Assembly: GCF_024166365.1 (NCBI RefSeq)
Contig: NC_064830.1
Location: 89,026,721-89,090,720, forward strand
DNA: 64,000 nt
Source of the DNA: Elephas maximus indicus
Lineage: Eukaryota > Chordata > Mammalia > Proboscidea > Elephantidae
Reading direction: 5' to 3'
How positions within the stretch are numbered: the first letter of the stretch is position 1; each line of letters starts with the position of its first letter. The position numbers and the translations under genes were made by a program. The notes beneath the pieces were generated by a model, which saw nothing but the letters and a program-made list of their open reading frames with translations, searched no databases and had not been told where the DNA came from. Positions 52,836 through 64,000 of the stretch are shown here, piece by piece.

Positions 52836-53690
52836 GTAATTGTCAAAATGGCATGGGAGGGGCATCTGACCTCCCCTAACTTCACAAAGAAGGAGAATCA
52901 AGATCAACAGCCAAAGGCTGACTCCTGTGAGGCAGAGGTCAGACATGCCTCCTCTCTCTACCACTTCTACCGGTTCTAACACCAACTGTCCCTCCCCCAG
53001 TACTCTCTACTTGTCTGTTGGGTTCAATAATTCATTGCAATGGTCACACAGAACTCACAGACAATACTTATGATTATGGAGTTTATTAGGGAAGTAAGAG
53101 GTTACGATTCAGGCTCAGGAACGTTCAGGATACAGTTCTTCCATCAGGACAGCCTCGTCCGCTGTGCTCGCAAGCATGCCTCTCTCTGGCCCCTTGGCCT
53201 CTGCCCTACTCAGGCAAGTGTTACAAAGCTCTTCTAGCTCTGCCAATAATGTGGCCAGAGGCACCCTACTCCACCAGTAAGCCTCGGCCCAAAGGCACTC
53301 AGCTTTCTCGCTCTGTGGGCCAGGAAACCCACTGCACCGTCACTCTTGCCAAGTCTCTCCTGCCGTTTCTCTGCCACTGCTTCTTGCTGTCTTCAGTGCT
53401 ACAGCTCCTTTTCTCTCTCTCTCTCTTTCTCTCTATCTCCCGGTTCCAGAAGCTTCTCAGTGCAGGGATCCCGGGCCCAAAAGACACACTCCACTCCTGG
53501 CTGTTCTGCCTTGGTGGTGGTGGGATCCTCTCTCTTCTCTGGAACTGTCTCTTTGTAAGCCTAGCAGGATGACAAAACTGACCAATACCCTTGGTGGGCC
53601 ACAATTACCTTATTTGTACAGTCCCACCCAATCACTGGGTGGGAGTTACAAGAGCACGGAAAGACCACATAAAAGTGATCCATTGCACCA
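52836..53690 (+). repeat. LTR (family L), longest copy
   Basis: TGTAATTGTCAAAATGGCATG start, TCACACAGAACTCACAGAC and a CT-rich stretch near 53410, ending near GTGATCCATTGCACCAC. Serves as reference for the copies at 1-264, 1470-2885 and 59167-59527. A minus relative seems to lie at about 62690-62770. Confidence 0.7.
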
Positions 53691-53814
53691 CAATAATGCT
53701 TTGCTTCTCTTTGTAAATGTCTTACATAGCATTAGATTTTTTTCTCGACAGGCATACTATAATTGTGTGGCTATTTTAATTTTTTTCTAGTTGTAACTTA
53801 ATTTTTTATTTTTT

Positions 53815-53931
53815 TCCTTTTTAAATCAACTTTATTGAGGTATAATTTCCATGCAATAAAATAAACCCATTTTAAATTCATGGGTTAATTAGTTTTGACG
53901 AATATATATACCTATATAATACAATGGACTG
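53815..53931 (-). repeat. L1 3' fragment (antisense), left part
   Basis: AACTTTATTGAGGTATAATTTCC block. It resumes at about 54238-54480, so the RTE fragment between them is an insertion. Confidence 0.7.
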
Positions 53932-54237
53932 CCAGAAGAATGAACTAATCTGTCTTGAAAGCAGTACAGCCAGAATCCTCCTTAGAAGCAAGGATGGCGA
54001 GACTTCATATCACATACTTTGGACATGTTATTAGGAGGGACCAGTCCCTGGAGAAGGACATCATGCTTGGTAGAGAGTAAAAGAGAGGAAGACCCTCAAC
54101 AAAATGGATTGACATACTGGCTGCAACAATTGGGCTCAAGCATGGCAAAGATTGTGAGGATGGCACAGGCCCGGGCAGCGTTTCATTTTGTTGTGCACAG
54201 GGTCACTATGATTGACACATAACAACAACAATCACCA
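53932..54237 (+). mobile_element. LINE-RTE 3' fragment
   Basis: The broken frame reads the conserved RTE C-terminal motif TYFGHVIRRDQSLEKDIMLG, and the end is an ACAACAACAA tail. The preceding GGGTCACTATGATTGACAC matches the AfroSINE 3' tail. Confidence 0.85.
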
Positions 54238-54480
54238 CCATAATCAAAACTTAGAATATTTCTATCACCCTCAAAAGTTCCCTCATGCCCTTTTTTAAAA
54301 TCAATCTCCACCTTCAGCCCCAGGCAAGCACTGATCTGCTTTCTGTCAATATAAATTAGTTTTGCCTGTTCTAGAATGTTTCATACAAATGGGATCATAC
54401 AGTATATACTCTTTTGAGTTTGGTTTCTTTGCTCAGCATAATGTTTTGGGATTCAATCATGTTGTTGTATGTCGGATAAG
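54238..54480 (-). repeat. L1 3' fragment (antisense), right part
   Basis: AATGGGATCATACAGTATATA and TTTCTTTGCTCAGCATAATG. Confidence 0.75.
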
Positions 54481-54903
54481 AAATTTTTTTATTTTACCTA
54501 ACCACAGTGCCATAATTACACCTAACAAAATTGGCAACACTTTCTTAATGTCATCTAATGCCCAGGCAATGTTCCAATTTCCACCATTGCCTAAAAAGAA
54601 CCCATCGATCAATTTTAACACCACAAAAAGTGGGACAGCCAGACATTACGTGTCTCCTGCTATGGTGAGATAGGATGTATGCAGCAGCACCTTTGAAGTA
54701 TTCTTGCCAAAAAAAAAAAAAAAAGATATTGAATCTAATCAAGCCTCTAGATCTACTTACCAGTTTATAGGAAATAAGGGACATAGAAGAACAAGTTAAA
54801 TAAAACCATAAGGAAGCAGTTACCTAAGTCAAGAAGATAGAAATTTTTATAGGACAACTAACCTGGCTTCAACAAATAAATGGCATAAAAAGAAAAGGAA
54901 AGG

Positions 54904-55410
54904 TATTATGGACTTAACTGAGTTCCCCTAAAAATGTATGTCGGCTTGGCTAGGTCATGATTCCCAGTATTGTGCGGTTGTCCACCATTTTGTGATCTGA
55001 TGTGATTATCCTAGGTGTTGTAAATCCTAACCTCTATGATGTTAATGAGGCAGGACTCAATCTGTAGGATTAGGTCGTATCTTGAGTCAGTTGTTTTTTT
55101 TTTTAAAGATATAAAAGAATCGAGCAGAGAGGATAGGGATCTCATTACCATCAAGAAAGAAGAACCGGAAGTGGAGCGCGTCTTTTGGACCCACAGTCCC
55201 TGAGCTGAGAAGCTAATAGACCAGAGGAAGTTTGATGACAAGGACCTTCCCCCAGAACGAAAACAGAAAGGCATTCCTGGGAGCCGGTGCCCTGAGTTCG
55301 GACTTCTAGACTCCTAGACTGTGAGAGAATAAATTTCTGTTTGTTAAAGCCATCCACTTGTGGTATTTCTGTTATAGCAGCTGGGTTCTTTTGTAGCACT
55401 GGCTAAGACA
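54904..55410 (+). repeat. MaLR-type solo LTR
   Basis: TATTATGGACTTAACTG start, GAGAATAAATTTCTGTTTG, CTGGCTAAGACA end. Flanks AAAGG and ACAGG are an imperfect duplication. Confidence 0.85.
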
Positions 55411-55554
55411 ACAGGGAACATTATTAAAGGAGCCTTAAGAGACATATCAACCAAATGCAATGTGTGGACTTTCTTTGGGTCCTGATTCAAACAAATCAAA
55501 TGTAAAAAGAGATTTTGAATTAGCTTGTGTCACTTACAACCAAAAGAGTCCTGA

Positions 55555-55790
55555 CAGCTACAAGCAGTATTGCATCTTAGGTGCTGCACTAAATGCCTTT
55601 ATAAAAATTCCATCATTTAAAAGTCTCAAGGACCCTATAAGGTATTTTTATTGTCCCCCTTTTACAGATGTAGACATTGAGGCACAGAGGGGATAAATGA
55701 TCTACCCAAGGTCACACAAACTGGGATTCAAATCCAAGTCTGCCTTACGCTGAAACTCATGAGTCCAACCAAACTGTCAAGTAGGCCTCT
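55555..55790 (+). repeat. MIR-like SINE remnant
   Basis: CCCCCTTTTACAGATGTAGAC, AAGGTCACACAAACTGG and GGATTCAAATCC. Confidence 0.8.
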
Positions 55791-56926
55791 TGAATTAGAG
55801 ATGTGGACAAAAGTGGAGAGCAGTAGAGTCAGGGAGGGTGAATGAGGAATGAAGCAAGTTAAGACACAACGGATGTTTATGGAATGGATGGGACACTACA
55901 TTTGAACTGGGTCTTGAAGAACAGGAGAAGGGAGAAGAAAGCGAGATAAAGGCACAGGGCCTGGAAAAGATGATGACATTTTAGGAAATGGTGAGTTCTT
56001 TACCATGGCTGGAGCATCAAGCACTTGGGACAAAGAAGTAGGTGGTAGAGCTGGGAGAGTCAACAGGAGGCAGATAATGAGGAACCTCAACAAGTGCCTT
56101 AAGGAGTTTGCTCCTGCTGGCAATGAGAAGCCCAAACAAGTCTCTAAGAAGTGACAGGGTCTCATTTGTAAGAGATTACTCTGGTAGCCTGCCCCCTTCC
56201 CCTGTGGTCTGCAGGTCTTCTCACAGCTATAGTCTTCCATCCATCTTCAGGCTTAGTGCTGATCCGTATTCAGGAGCAAATCCTGGCCTTAAGCAGGGGC
56301 GTATATAAGGATCCCATGTCAAACAGTCTACAGGGTCAGGCCTAAGTCAACCTTGCTGGCTACTTCTCACTAGCCATCTTCTCCAGGCTGCCTTCCTCAC
56401 GTTTATGAGATGATCATTGCTCCTATTTTCTGGAGGAGACAAGTGAAGACTCTTTCAACCCCTCTGCTACCATCTGCAACAGCATCTCCAGCTCCTATAA
56501 AAAAATCCTACAGTATTATTACAAAAGAGGAGGTCTCCTTGGGCCCAAGGCTGACTCCTCTCTCGGGACACATTTCTTCCCATTTCCTCAGTGACCTCAC
56601 CCCATTGTCTAACCCCTCTCTCCTGCATTGTCACATTCTCCTCTCCACAGACTCTCTCTTTTCAGTTTAGTTTGTTTTAGGGACCCTCCCTCAACTTGGC
56701 AACCTCAAACCACTTCCCTATCTCACTCCTACTGTTCACAATCAAGTTTCTTGAAAGAGGTGTTTACATTCACAGTCTCCACTTCCTCATCTCCTACTTA
56801 CTCTTGCACCTACTCTATCTCCACCATTCCACACAAGACTTGCCCTCACCAAGGCCATCAATAATCTCCTAATCAACTCAAACAAGCACGTTTTGATGAC
56901 CGCCTGATGCTACTGATTACTCCCTC
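55791..56926. other. No gene recognised
   Basis: No exon and no repeat I can name; 56400-56880 is pyrimidine-rich. Confidence 0.4.
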
Positions 56927-57341
56927 TGTCATGGATTGAATTGTGTCCCCCCAAAAATATGTGTCAGCTGGTGAGGCCATAATTCCCAGTATTGTGTGGT
57001 TGTCCTCCATTTTATGATTGTAATTTTATGTTGAGAGGATTAGGGTGGGATTGTAACACCACCCTTACTCAGGTCACCTCCCTGATCCAAGGTAAAGAAA
57101 GCAGCACAATGAGCAGAGCAAGTCCTTTAGACACAGGTTCCCTGGACCTGAGAAGCTCCTCGACTGGGGGAAGATTGAGGACAAGGACCTCCCTCCAGAG
57201 CCGACAGAGAAAGCCTTCCCCTGGAGCCGACGCCCTGAATTTGGACTTGTAAGCTACTGGGCTGTGAGAAAATAAATTTCTCTTTGTTAAAGCCATCTAC
57301 TTGTGGTATTTCTGTTATGGCAGCACTAGATGACTAAGACA
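56927..57341 (+). repeat. MaLR-type solo LTR (internally deleted)
   Basis: TGTCATGGATTGAATTGTGTC start, AAAATAAATTTCTCTTTG, GATGACTAAGACA end. CCCTC/ACCTC flanks. Confidence 0.85.
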
Positions 57342-57514
57342 ACCTCCCTCTTGAATTTTTTCTTTCTTTGGCATTCAGGATGCCGCTCTCCCCTGGTTTT
57401 CTTTTTTCCACTCTAGCTTTCTCTCTCTATCCCTTCCATGGATGTGTCATCCTTTTATTAACATGTTATATGCAGAGAGCTCCCCAGGACTCTGCATCTT
57501 CTTCTTTTTTTTTT

Positions 57515-57720
57515 TAATTGTTTACTTTGTGTTGTTGAAAATATACACAGCAGAATATACATCAATTGGATAATTTCCACACGTACAGTTCAGTGACATT
57601 GATTATATTCTTCGAGTTGTGCAACCATTCTCACCCTCTTTCCGAGTTGTTCCTCCATCAACATAAACTCACTGCCCCCTAAATTTCCTATCTAATCTTT
57701 AGAGTTGCATTCTGCCTCTT
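57515..57720 (-). repeat. L1 3'-region fragment (antisense)
   Basis: TTGTGTTGTTGAAAATATACAC and TACAGTTCAGTGACATTGAT. Confidence 0.55.
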
Positions 57721-58100
57721 CTTGATGAAACCAGACTCACCACACTATCTCACCTACACCCACAGCTTCAACTACAAACAAAGGTTGACAACTCCCAGTC
57801 TGTCTCTCTGGCCCAAACCTGCCTCCTGTGTTCCCTTGTTCCTACTGCCATTGATGTTGCTTGACCTGGATGTCCCATGGGAAGCTCAAGGAGGGCTTCA
57901 CAGAGGAGGAAGTCTGGACCAGCATCTCTCCCATTCCCTCCATCCCCACCACCACTGCCTGAGTTGTGTTGCTTGTGCCACTGCACCAGCCCCCCCACTG
58001 CACTAGCCCCCTAACCTGTTTGCCATCTCACCGTTCTCTAATTCATCTTCTACAGCACTGCCAGAATAATCTTCCTAAAGGGCAAATCTGATCATAATAT

Positions 58101-58766
58101 GTATCTTAGGCTGGGTTGTCTAGAGAAGCAAAACCAGTGAAGTGCATGTATATATCCCAATCAAAACCAAACTCATTGCCATCAAGTTGATTCCGACTCA
58201 TAGCGACCCTATAGGATGGAGTAGAACTGCCCCATAGGGTTTCCAAGGAATGGCTGGTAGATTTGAACTGCTGACCTTTTGATTAGCAGCCAAACACTTA
58301 ACCACTGTGCCACCAGGGCTCCAAATATACACACATACACAAATGCATATAGAGAGAGATTTATCTAAAAGAAATGGCACATGCAGTTGTAGAGGCTGGC
58401 AAGTCCCAAGTCTATGGATCAGGCACCAGGCTGGAGGCTTCTCCTGACTCACATAGTTGCAGGGACTGACAAACGCAAGATCAGCAGATAAGCTGCTAGC
58501 TCAAGTCCCAAGAACTGGAGGTCAGATGACAATGAGCTGGTTGCAGGATCCAGAGCAAGGAAAAGTCAACGAATTTTGCCAGAATGTCCACATATATTGG
58601 ATGCAGACCAGACCCTCAAGGAAATTCACTTTCAACTGATTGGCTGCTCATAGCAGATCTCATCGTGGAGAAGATTACATCATTACATAACTGCCAAACT
58701 ACATCATAAGCGCTAAACCACTGAGCATCATTGCCCACCCAAGTTGACACACAACTTTAACCATCA
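58101..58766 (-). repeat. MLT2-like LTR interrupted by AfroSINE
   Basis: TATCTTAGGCTGGGTTGTCT start, AACTTTAACCATCA end. The AfroSINE at 58159-58322 splits it. Confidence 0.75.
58159..58322 (-). mobile_element. AfroSINE
   Basis: Near-complete minus copy: CAAACTCATTGCCATC to CCACCAGGGCTCC. Confidence 0.93.
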
Positions 58767-58796
58767 AAATATGCCTACTTTAAAAAACGCTACCAC

Positions 58797-59812
58797 CATC
58801 CAAGGCATAACAACTGGTCTCTATTCACCCGGAGCAACAGAGGAAGAAGGAGAGTCAGGAAGAAGAAGAGGAAATGAAATGTGTGGATAATTTCCTCCAT
58901 AAACTGCCTCATCTGCCACAAGACCAGAAGAACTGGATGATGCCCGGCTACCATCATGGAATATTTTGATCAGAGATTCTATAGAAGAGTCCTGATCAAA
59001 AGGGAGGAAATGTAGAACAGAATTTAAAATTCTCATGGACTCCAGATTTTCTGGAGCCATGGAGCCTTGATGAAGTCCCAAAATCATTGTCCTGAGATAG
59101 TCTTTAAACCTTAAACCAAATATATCCCCTGAAGTCTTCTTAAAACCAAACAGCAGTTTAGCTTAATGTAAGAATAGTGTGGGGGAGGTGTCTGACCTCT
59201 TCTAACTAACTTCACAAGGAGAAAGAACAACCAAGATCAACAGCCCAAGGTTGGATTCCTATGAGGTGGAGGTCAGACATGCTTCCTGTCTCCATCCACC
59301 ATCTTTACCAATTCTGACACCAACTGTCTCTCCCACGGCAATCTCTACTTCTTTGATGAGTTCGATAATTCATTGCAATGGCCACACAGAACTCACAGAC
59401 AATAGTCATAATTATGGGGGTTATTAGGGAATTAACAAGTTATGATTCAGGTGTAGGAACAACTGATTGGGTGGGAGTTACAAGACTATGGTGAGAAAGA
59501 CCACACAAAAGCAATTCATCACACTGTGCTTAACTAGTAAAAAATGTCTGTCTTGAGCATTGTGCTGTTTTAAGAACTATCTATATGAGATTAAGTTGAA
59601 AACAGCAACTCCAAAGATTAGATAGGAACCTTGGGGGCAGTGAGTTCATGTTAATGAGGGAGGAACAACTTGGAAAAGGAAGGTGAGAATGGTCATACAA
59701 TTCAAAGAACATAATCAACGTCACTGGATTGTACATGTAGAAATTGTTGAATTGGTGTATATTTTGCTGTGCATATTCTCAACAACAACAAAATAAATAA
59801 ATAAAACTCTAC
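58797..59812 (+). repeat. L1 3' UTR copy B, split by an LTR
   Basis: Matches copy A (14690-15640) on both sides of an LTR at 59167-59527. Tail CAACAACAACAAAATAAATAA. Confidence 0.75.
59167..59527 (+). repeat. LTR (family L), internally deleted, with duplication
   Basis: TGTAAGAATAGTGTGGGGG start. GCTTAA occurs at 59161-59166 and 59528-59533; copy A has this site once, at about 15278. Confidence 0.85.
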
Positions 59813-61749
59813 CTGCTCCTCAATACTTCTAGGAGAAAGTTGAAATTCCCTCTGCAGGGCATACAAGGCCCTTCATGATCCTCCTCCACCCACCTCTCTG
59901 GCCTTGTTGCCACCCCATAGCTGGGTCATTCTGCACTGCTCATCATTACCCAAACTCAGTGCCTTACCCTCCTTCCTCTGGGCCAAGGCTGAACCTTCAA
60001 CCTACAAGGAAAGGGGCAGGGTGGGGTGGTCAGGTTATCTGTAGCTTTGTAACAAACCATCCCAAAACTTTGTGGCTTAGAACAACCACTGTTTTATTAT
60101 TTCTCACCATTCTGGGGTTTTGAGAGGGAGTGTCCCAGGAGAGAGCGCTCCAAGAGAAATGAAGCAGAAACTGCCAGACTTCCTAAAAGTTAGGCCCATA
60201 TCTGGCACAGTGTAACTTCTATCACATTCTTTCGGTTAATTAAACACTCACAGACCAGCCCAGATTCAAGGGGAGCGAAAATAGATGCCACCTCTGGATG
60301 CAGAGAGTTACAAGGAATTTGTAGCCATCTTTAATCCACCACAAAGGGCAAGGCAGGTAACATGAATAATTGCTACGGGGCAGATGAATTATACTAGTGA
60401 ACTGGACTGTGGTTGACCAGCCCTTTGTTGTTATGCATGAATGTGGCCCTGTGTAGTCAAATCTTCTGGTTTTCAAAATAAATTGGAAAGAAGGATTTCA
60501 TGCGAAAGCTCCGGATCTCTCAATATTGGCAACTGATTTTTAAAATTTTTAAGTGATGTGTTAGCAGAACTGAGTATGTCTCTGGATGTTATGTCCTGGA
60601 CAACATTTTTTTTGACCTCTATTCTTTGTCCCTGGCACAGGTCCAGAGTCTCTTACTCCTTGTCTGCCTACCAGACTTTTGTATACCCTACTCATCCTTC
60701 AAGACTCAGGTCAAGATCTCCCTCTGTATGAAGCTTTCCCTGACAACCCTCCCTTCACACACAGCTGCTCCTCGTGATTTCTTCTCCCCTATACTCATGG
60801 CCCCTGGTTGGTAACTGTTTTCATGTTCAGCAACTCCACCAGACTGAGTTTTATTTGCCTTTTTAATTTTCTTTCATGGCTGATCCACCCTCTGTTCCCA
60901 CTACTGTTACTTTGGTTCAGCTGCTCCTTACTTCTGCCCAGAATGATTTCATGAGCCTCCTAACAGGTCTCCCCAACTCCAGTCTCTCCCATTGTCTCCT
61001 AATCCCTGTCCTCCTTCTCCCCAATGCACAGATCTGACTATGTCAATCTCCTACTCAAATGTTTCCAAGTTTCCTCCATTATTCCTCAGCATAAAACACA
61101 AATACCATGGGCTCAGTTAGTGGATATAGGTTTCGTGCCTGTCCAGAGGAGGGGAGCAGGGCTAATCAGTGTCAACCCTGGTCATTTCTCTGAGCCTGCT
61201 GGTTCTTTCTCTCACTTTGTAGAGACAGCCTGCCTGAGAATGAAGCCAACAGACAATAACAAATTGGGGTGGGAGAGCAAGAACGAAAGCAAGAGCAAGA
61301 ATGAGAGATACATACTTGATTACCTTGTTGAGCCCTGGATCTAGTTGTGCATGAAGCGAGTTGCACCCCTGGCTTTCCTGGTCCTCAGGGTCTGGAGGTG
61401 GAATTGAGGGCTGGCTGCTTAAAGCCCTAGAGATAGAATCAGGGGCCTGATTTGACTGATCTAAGGAGCATTTTTTAAGGAGCATAATTTATACAGTACA
61501 TAGAGCAAATGACATTCAGCAAACAAGGCCCAGCTTGATTCATTTCCACAATGCCACATTTTCAAAAAACCAGCCCAGCGACCAACTTCCATTTTAGATG
61601 TGACAAATCGAGCTCACCACACATGACCTCCAGGGAAAACTTTATCTCAAAGCCGTCTCAGCCCCAGGTGAGGTCTCTCCAACCATTCCTTGCAGCCTCC
61701 CTTTGGAGTTCTGCAATAGAATCTTGGGACATTAATACTAGGATGGGTC
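59813..61749. other. No gene; old LTR-like repeat at about 60025-60350
   Basis: TTTGTAACAAACCATCCCAAAAC resembles an old MaLR-type LTR. No exon seen in the remainder. Confidence 0.4.
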
Positions 61750-62286
61750 TTAGTCCGAGCCTCTCTTTTTATATGTATGATTTATTTTTATGAATAAGTC
61801 ATTGGTTTTGCAAAATTTTATCATGTGTTCTCGGGCATAGTTTCTATCACCAAAGCCACATTTTCCAACTACTGATCCTTCTTCTTTGTTTCCAACTTTT
61901 GCATTCCAATCACCAGTAATTATCAGTTCATCTTGACTGCATGTTTGATCAATTTTAGACTGCAGAAGTTGGTAAAAATCTTTAATTTCTTCATCTTTGG
62001 CATTAGTAGTTGGTGCAAAAATTTGAATAAAAGTCATATCAACTGGTCTTCCTTGTAGGTGTATAGATATTCTTTCACTGACGGAGTTGTACTTCGGCGT
62101 TGATCTTGGAATGTTCTTTTTGACAATTAATGTGACTTCATTCATCTTTAATTTGTCATTTCTGGCCATATGATTGTCTGATTCAAAATGGCCATTACAA
62201 GTCCATTTCAGCTCACTAATGCCTAGGATATCAATCTTCATGCATTCCATTTCATTTTTGATGACTTCCAATTTTCCTAGATTCAT
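61750..62286 (-). pseudogene. LINE-RTE endonuclease (APE domain) fragment
   Basis: An open frame of 178 codons on the minus strand reads the N-terminal apurinic-endonuclease domain of BovB/RTE retrotransposons. In order it shows MNLGKLEVIKNEM, DILGISELKW (catalytic glutamate), a middle block ending IQIFAPTTNAKDEE, and IITGDWNAKVG (active-site aspartate and asparagine). The reverse transcriptase that should follow is absent, and the known TYTW part of the next motif is lost at the frame end. This is the enzyme family thought to mobilise AfroSINEs. It is a truncated fossil, not a host gene. Confidence 0.9.
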
Positions 62287-63165
62287 ACTTCATACCTTCC
62301 ACATTCTGATTATTAATTGCCAATAATTAATAATTAAGGGTCTTTCAAAAATTGTTAATTATTATATGTCAATAAATATATTTTTGCATATTTAAAGTGG
62401 GTATTCCTAATACTTCAAGAAGGAATTGGAGGGTCCCTTCACCCTTATCACAAGAACAAATAACCCGAAGTTTAACTTTAGGAAGAGAAGACCAGCAGCA
62501 CAGATTCCCCAAGCAATCTGTTTGTAGCTATTTCAGAATCACAGAATGTGGTCATCTTTGTAAAATATAGATTTAATGTCTCTTTCTTGCTTTATAAACT
62601 TGAATAGTTTCCCATTACCCTCTTGATAAATTAAAACTCTTCCTTGTAAATTCTATGTGCAGTGCAGTAAATTACTTAATTTGTCCCTTCTAGCCATTTT
62701 TTAGCCATAGTCTTTGTAACTCCCACCCAATGACTGGGAGGGACTATGCAAATGAGGTTCTTGTGGCCCACCAAGGGGATTGGATAGCTTACTAATAATG
62801 TAAATAAGGTGCATGGTACCCTGGTGGGGGTGAGACCAGGTAAATAAGGTATGTGGAACCCTAATTGTTTCCTGAAGAATAAGATATATAAAAAGAACAG
62901 AAATAAATAATTTTTCTAATTAAAAAAATATATATATAGAAAAAATTAATTTCACCATTCCCCTCCATTCCATGGCACTGAAGTAACCAATGTAAACAAC
63001 TTCATGTGTATTCCTGCACACCTAGTAAAGAATACCTTAAATGTAGGTGTTTCCCAGAGAACCAAGGAAAGTCCTGGGCAACATTAGCATTAAAAGAAAG
63101 ATGAGCCTAAAAAAGAGAACAAAAAGGAGCAACCAACTGACTGCAAACAGGAGTGATGGAAATGT
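62287..63165. other. No gene recognised
   Basis: AT-rich. Includes a possible minus fragment of LTR family L near 62690-62770. Confidence 0.4.
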
Positions 63166-63297
63166 TCTAATACCAGATTATAGTGATGGTTGCACAACCC
63201 TATGAATTTACTAAAAATCATTGAATTGTACACGTAAAATGGCTGAATTTTATGGTTTGTAAATTATACTCAATAAAGCTGTTTTAAAAAAAAAAAA
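63166..63297 (+). repeat. L1 3' end with poly(A)
   Basis: TAGTGATGGTTGCACAACCC, TTGAATTGTACACGTAAAATG, then AATAAAGCTGTTTT and an A-run. Confidence 0.85.
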
Positions 63298-63394
63298 GAG
63301 CAGCTAGGAAGACTGGAAAACCAGGTGTCAGAGGACATAGAGACAAGATGTCAGAGAACTCTTCTACTCTTTAGAATCCACCTAGGTAGTTCCG

Positions 63395-63650
63395 GTAGGC
63401 AGACCAGTGGTGTCCCAAAGATGTCACACCCTAATCCTTGGAACCTGTGAATACGTTACCTTATATGGCAAAAGGGACTTTGCAGATGTAATTAAGGTTA
63501 CAGACCTTAAAATAGGGAGATAATTTTAGATTATCAGGGTGACCCCAATCGAATCACATAAGGCCTTAAAAGCAGAGAACTTTCTCTAACCAGAAGTAAG
63601 AGAGACATGGCAGAAGGAGAAGTCAGAGAGATTTGACACGCTGTTCTCAG
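63395..63650 (+). repeat. Old MaLR/MLT1-like LTR fragment
   Basis: CCTTATATGGCAAAAGGGACT, TTTGCAGATGTAATTAAGG and CCTTAAAAGCAGAGAAC are typical of mammalian MLT1-type LTRs. Confidence 0.65.
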
Positions 63651-63870
63651 GGTAGAACTATGCTCCAGTGGTTAATGTGCTCAGCTGCTAACTGAAGGTT
63701 GACACTTCAGGTCCACCCAGAGGCACCTTGGAAGGCCTGGCAATCTAAAAAAATATATATATATATCGATCTACTTACAAAAAATCAGCCAGTTGAAAAT
63801 CCTGCGGAGCACAGTCCTACACCGACACTCAGGGGGTTGCCAGGAGTCAGAACTGACTCAATGGCAACTG
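63651..63870 (+). mobile_element. AfroSINE, second subfamily
   Basis: Head diverged (CCAGTGGTTAATGTGCTCAG), body CCACCCAGAGGCACCTTGG, tail ACTGACTCAATGGCAACTG. It follows the LTR fragment directly. Confidence 0.85.
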
Positions 63871-64000
63871 AGTATTACCTACAGCCAAACAGAATCTAAG
63901 TTTCTTAATGTGGTACGTGTGCACCGACCCTAATGTGGTCCATGACCCTCTGTGCTCCATAGCACCCTCTGCATAGCTCCATCATTATATTTATAATCCA

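Overview
This window is mammalian genomic DNA: spliced genes with GT/AG introns, LINE, SINE and LTR repeats, and CpG-rich promoters. It carries at least 18 copies or fragments of a tRNA-derived SINE of the Afrotherian (AfroSINE) type, LINE-RTE fragments that share the SINE's 3' tail, and L1 3' UTRs of a kind I associate with elephants. A paenungulate afrotherian, most likely an elephant, is the best guess. The species call is inference.

Five genes can be assembled exon by exon with intact reading frames. SGF29 (+, 17364-32581, 293 aa) is the histone H3K4me3 reader of SAGA/ATAC. SULT1A (-, 32912-35212, 295 aa) is a phenol sulfotransferase. SLX1 (-, 37512-40060, 270 aa) is the GIY-YIG subunit of the SLX1-SLX4 nuclease. 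BOLA2 (+, 40572-41230, 86 aa) is an iron-sulfur trafficking partner of glutaredoxin-3. CORO1A (-, 43462-47371, 461 aa) is leukocyte coronin. SGF29 and SULT1A end tail to tail, SLX1 and BOLA2 diverge from one short GC-rich promoter, and BOLA2 and CORO1A converge. The genes are not one pathway; the cluster is conserved synteny, the single-copy counterpart of a region broken up by segmental duplication at human 16p11.2.

Layout: 1-17.3 kb is repeat-dense with no coding exon (upstream region or first intron of SGF29). 17.3-32.6 kb is SGF29, with two large repeat-filled introns. 32.6-49.2 kb is compact, GC-rich and gene-dense. 49.3-64 kb is again repeat-rich, with no recognised host exon and an antisense RTE endonuclease fragment near 62 kb.

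No unknown protein system was found. The most interesting signals are a 39-bp tandem array of ETS-type CGGAAG sites between SLX1 and BOLA2, a two-LTR MaLR-like element, a 1.7-kb inverted repeat with tandem units in each arm, and several multi-layer nested insertions dated by target-site duplications or matching empty sites.
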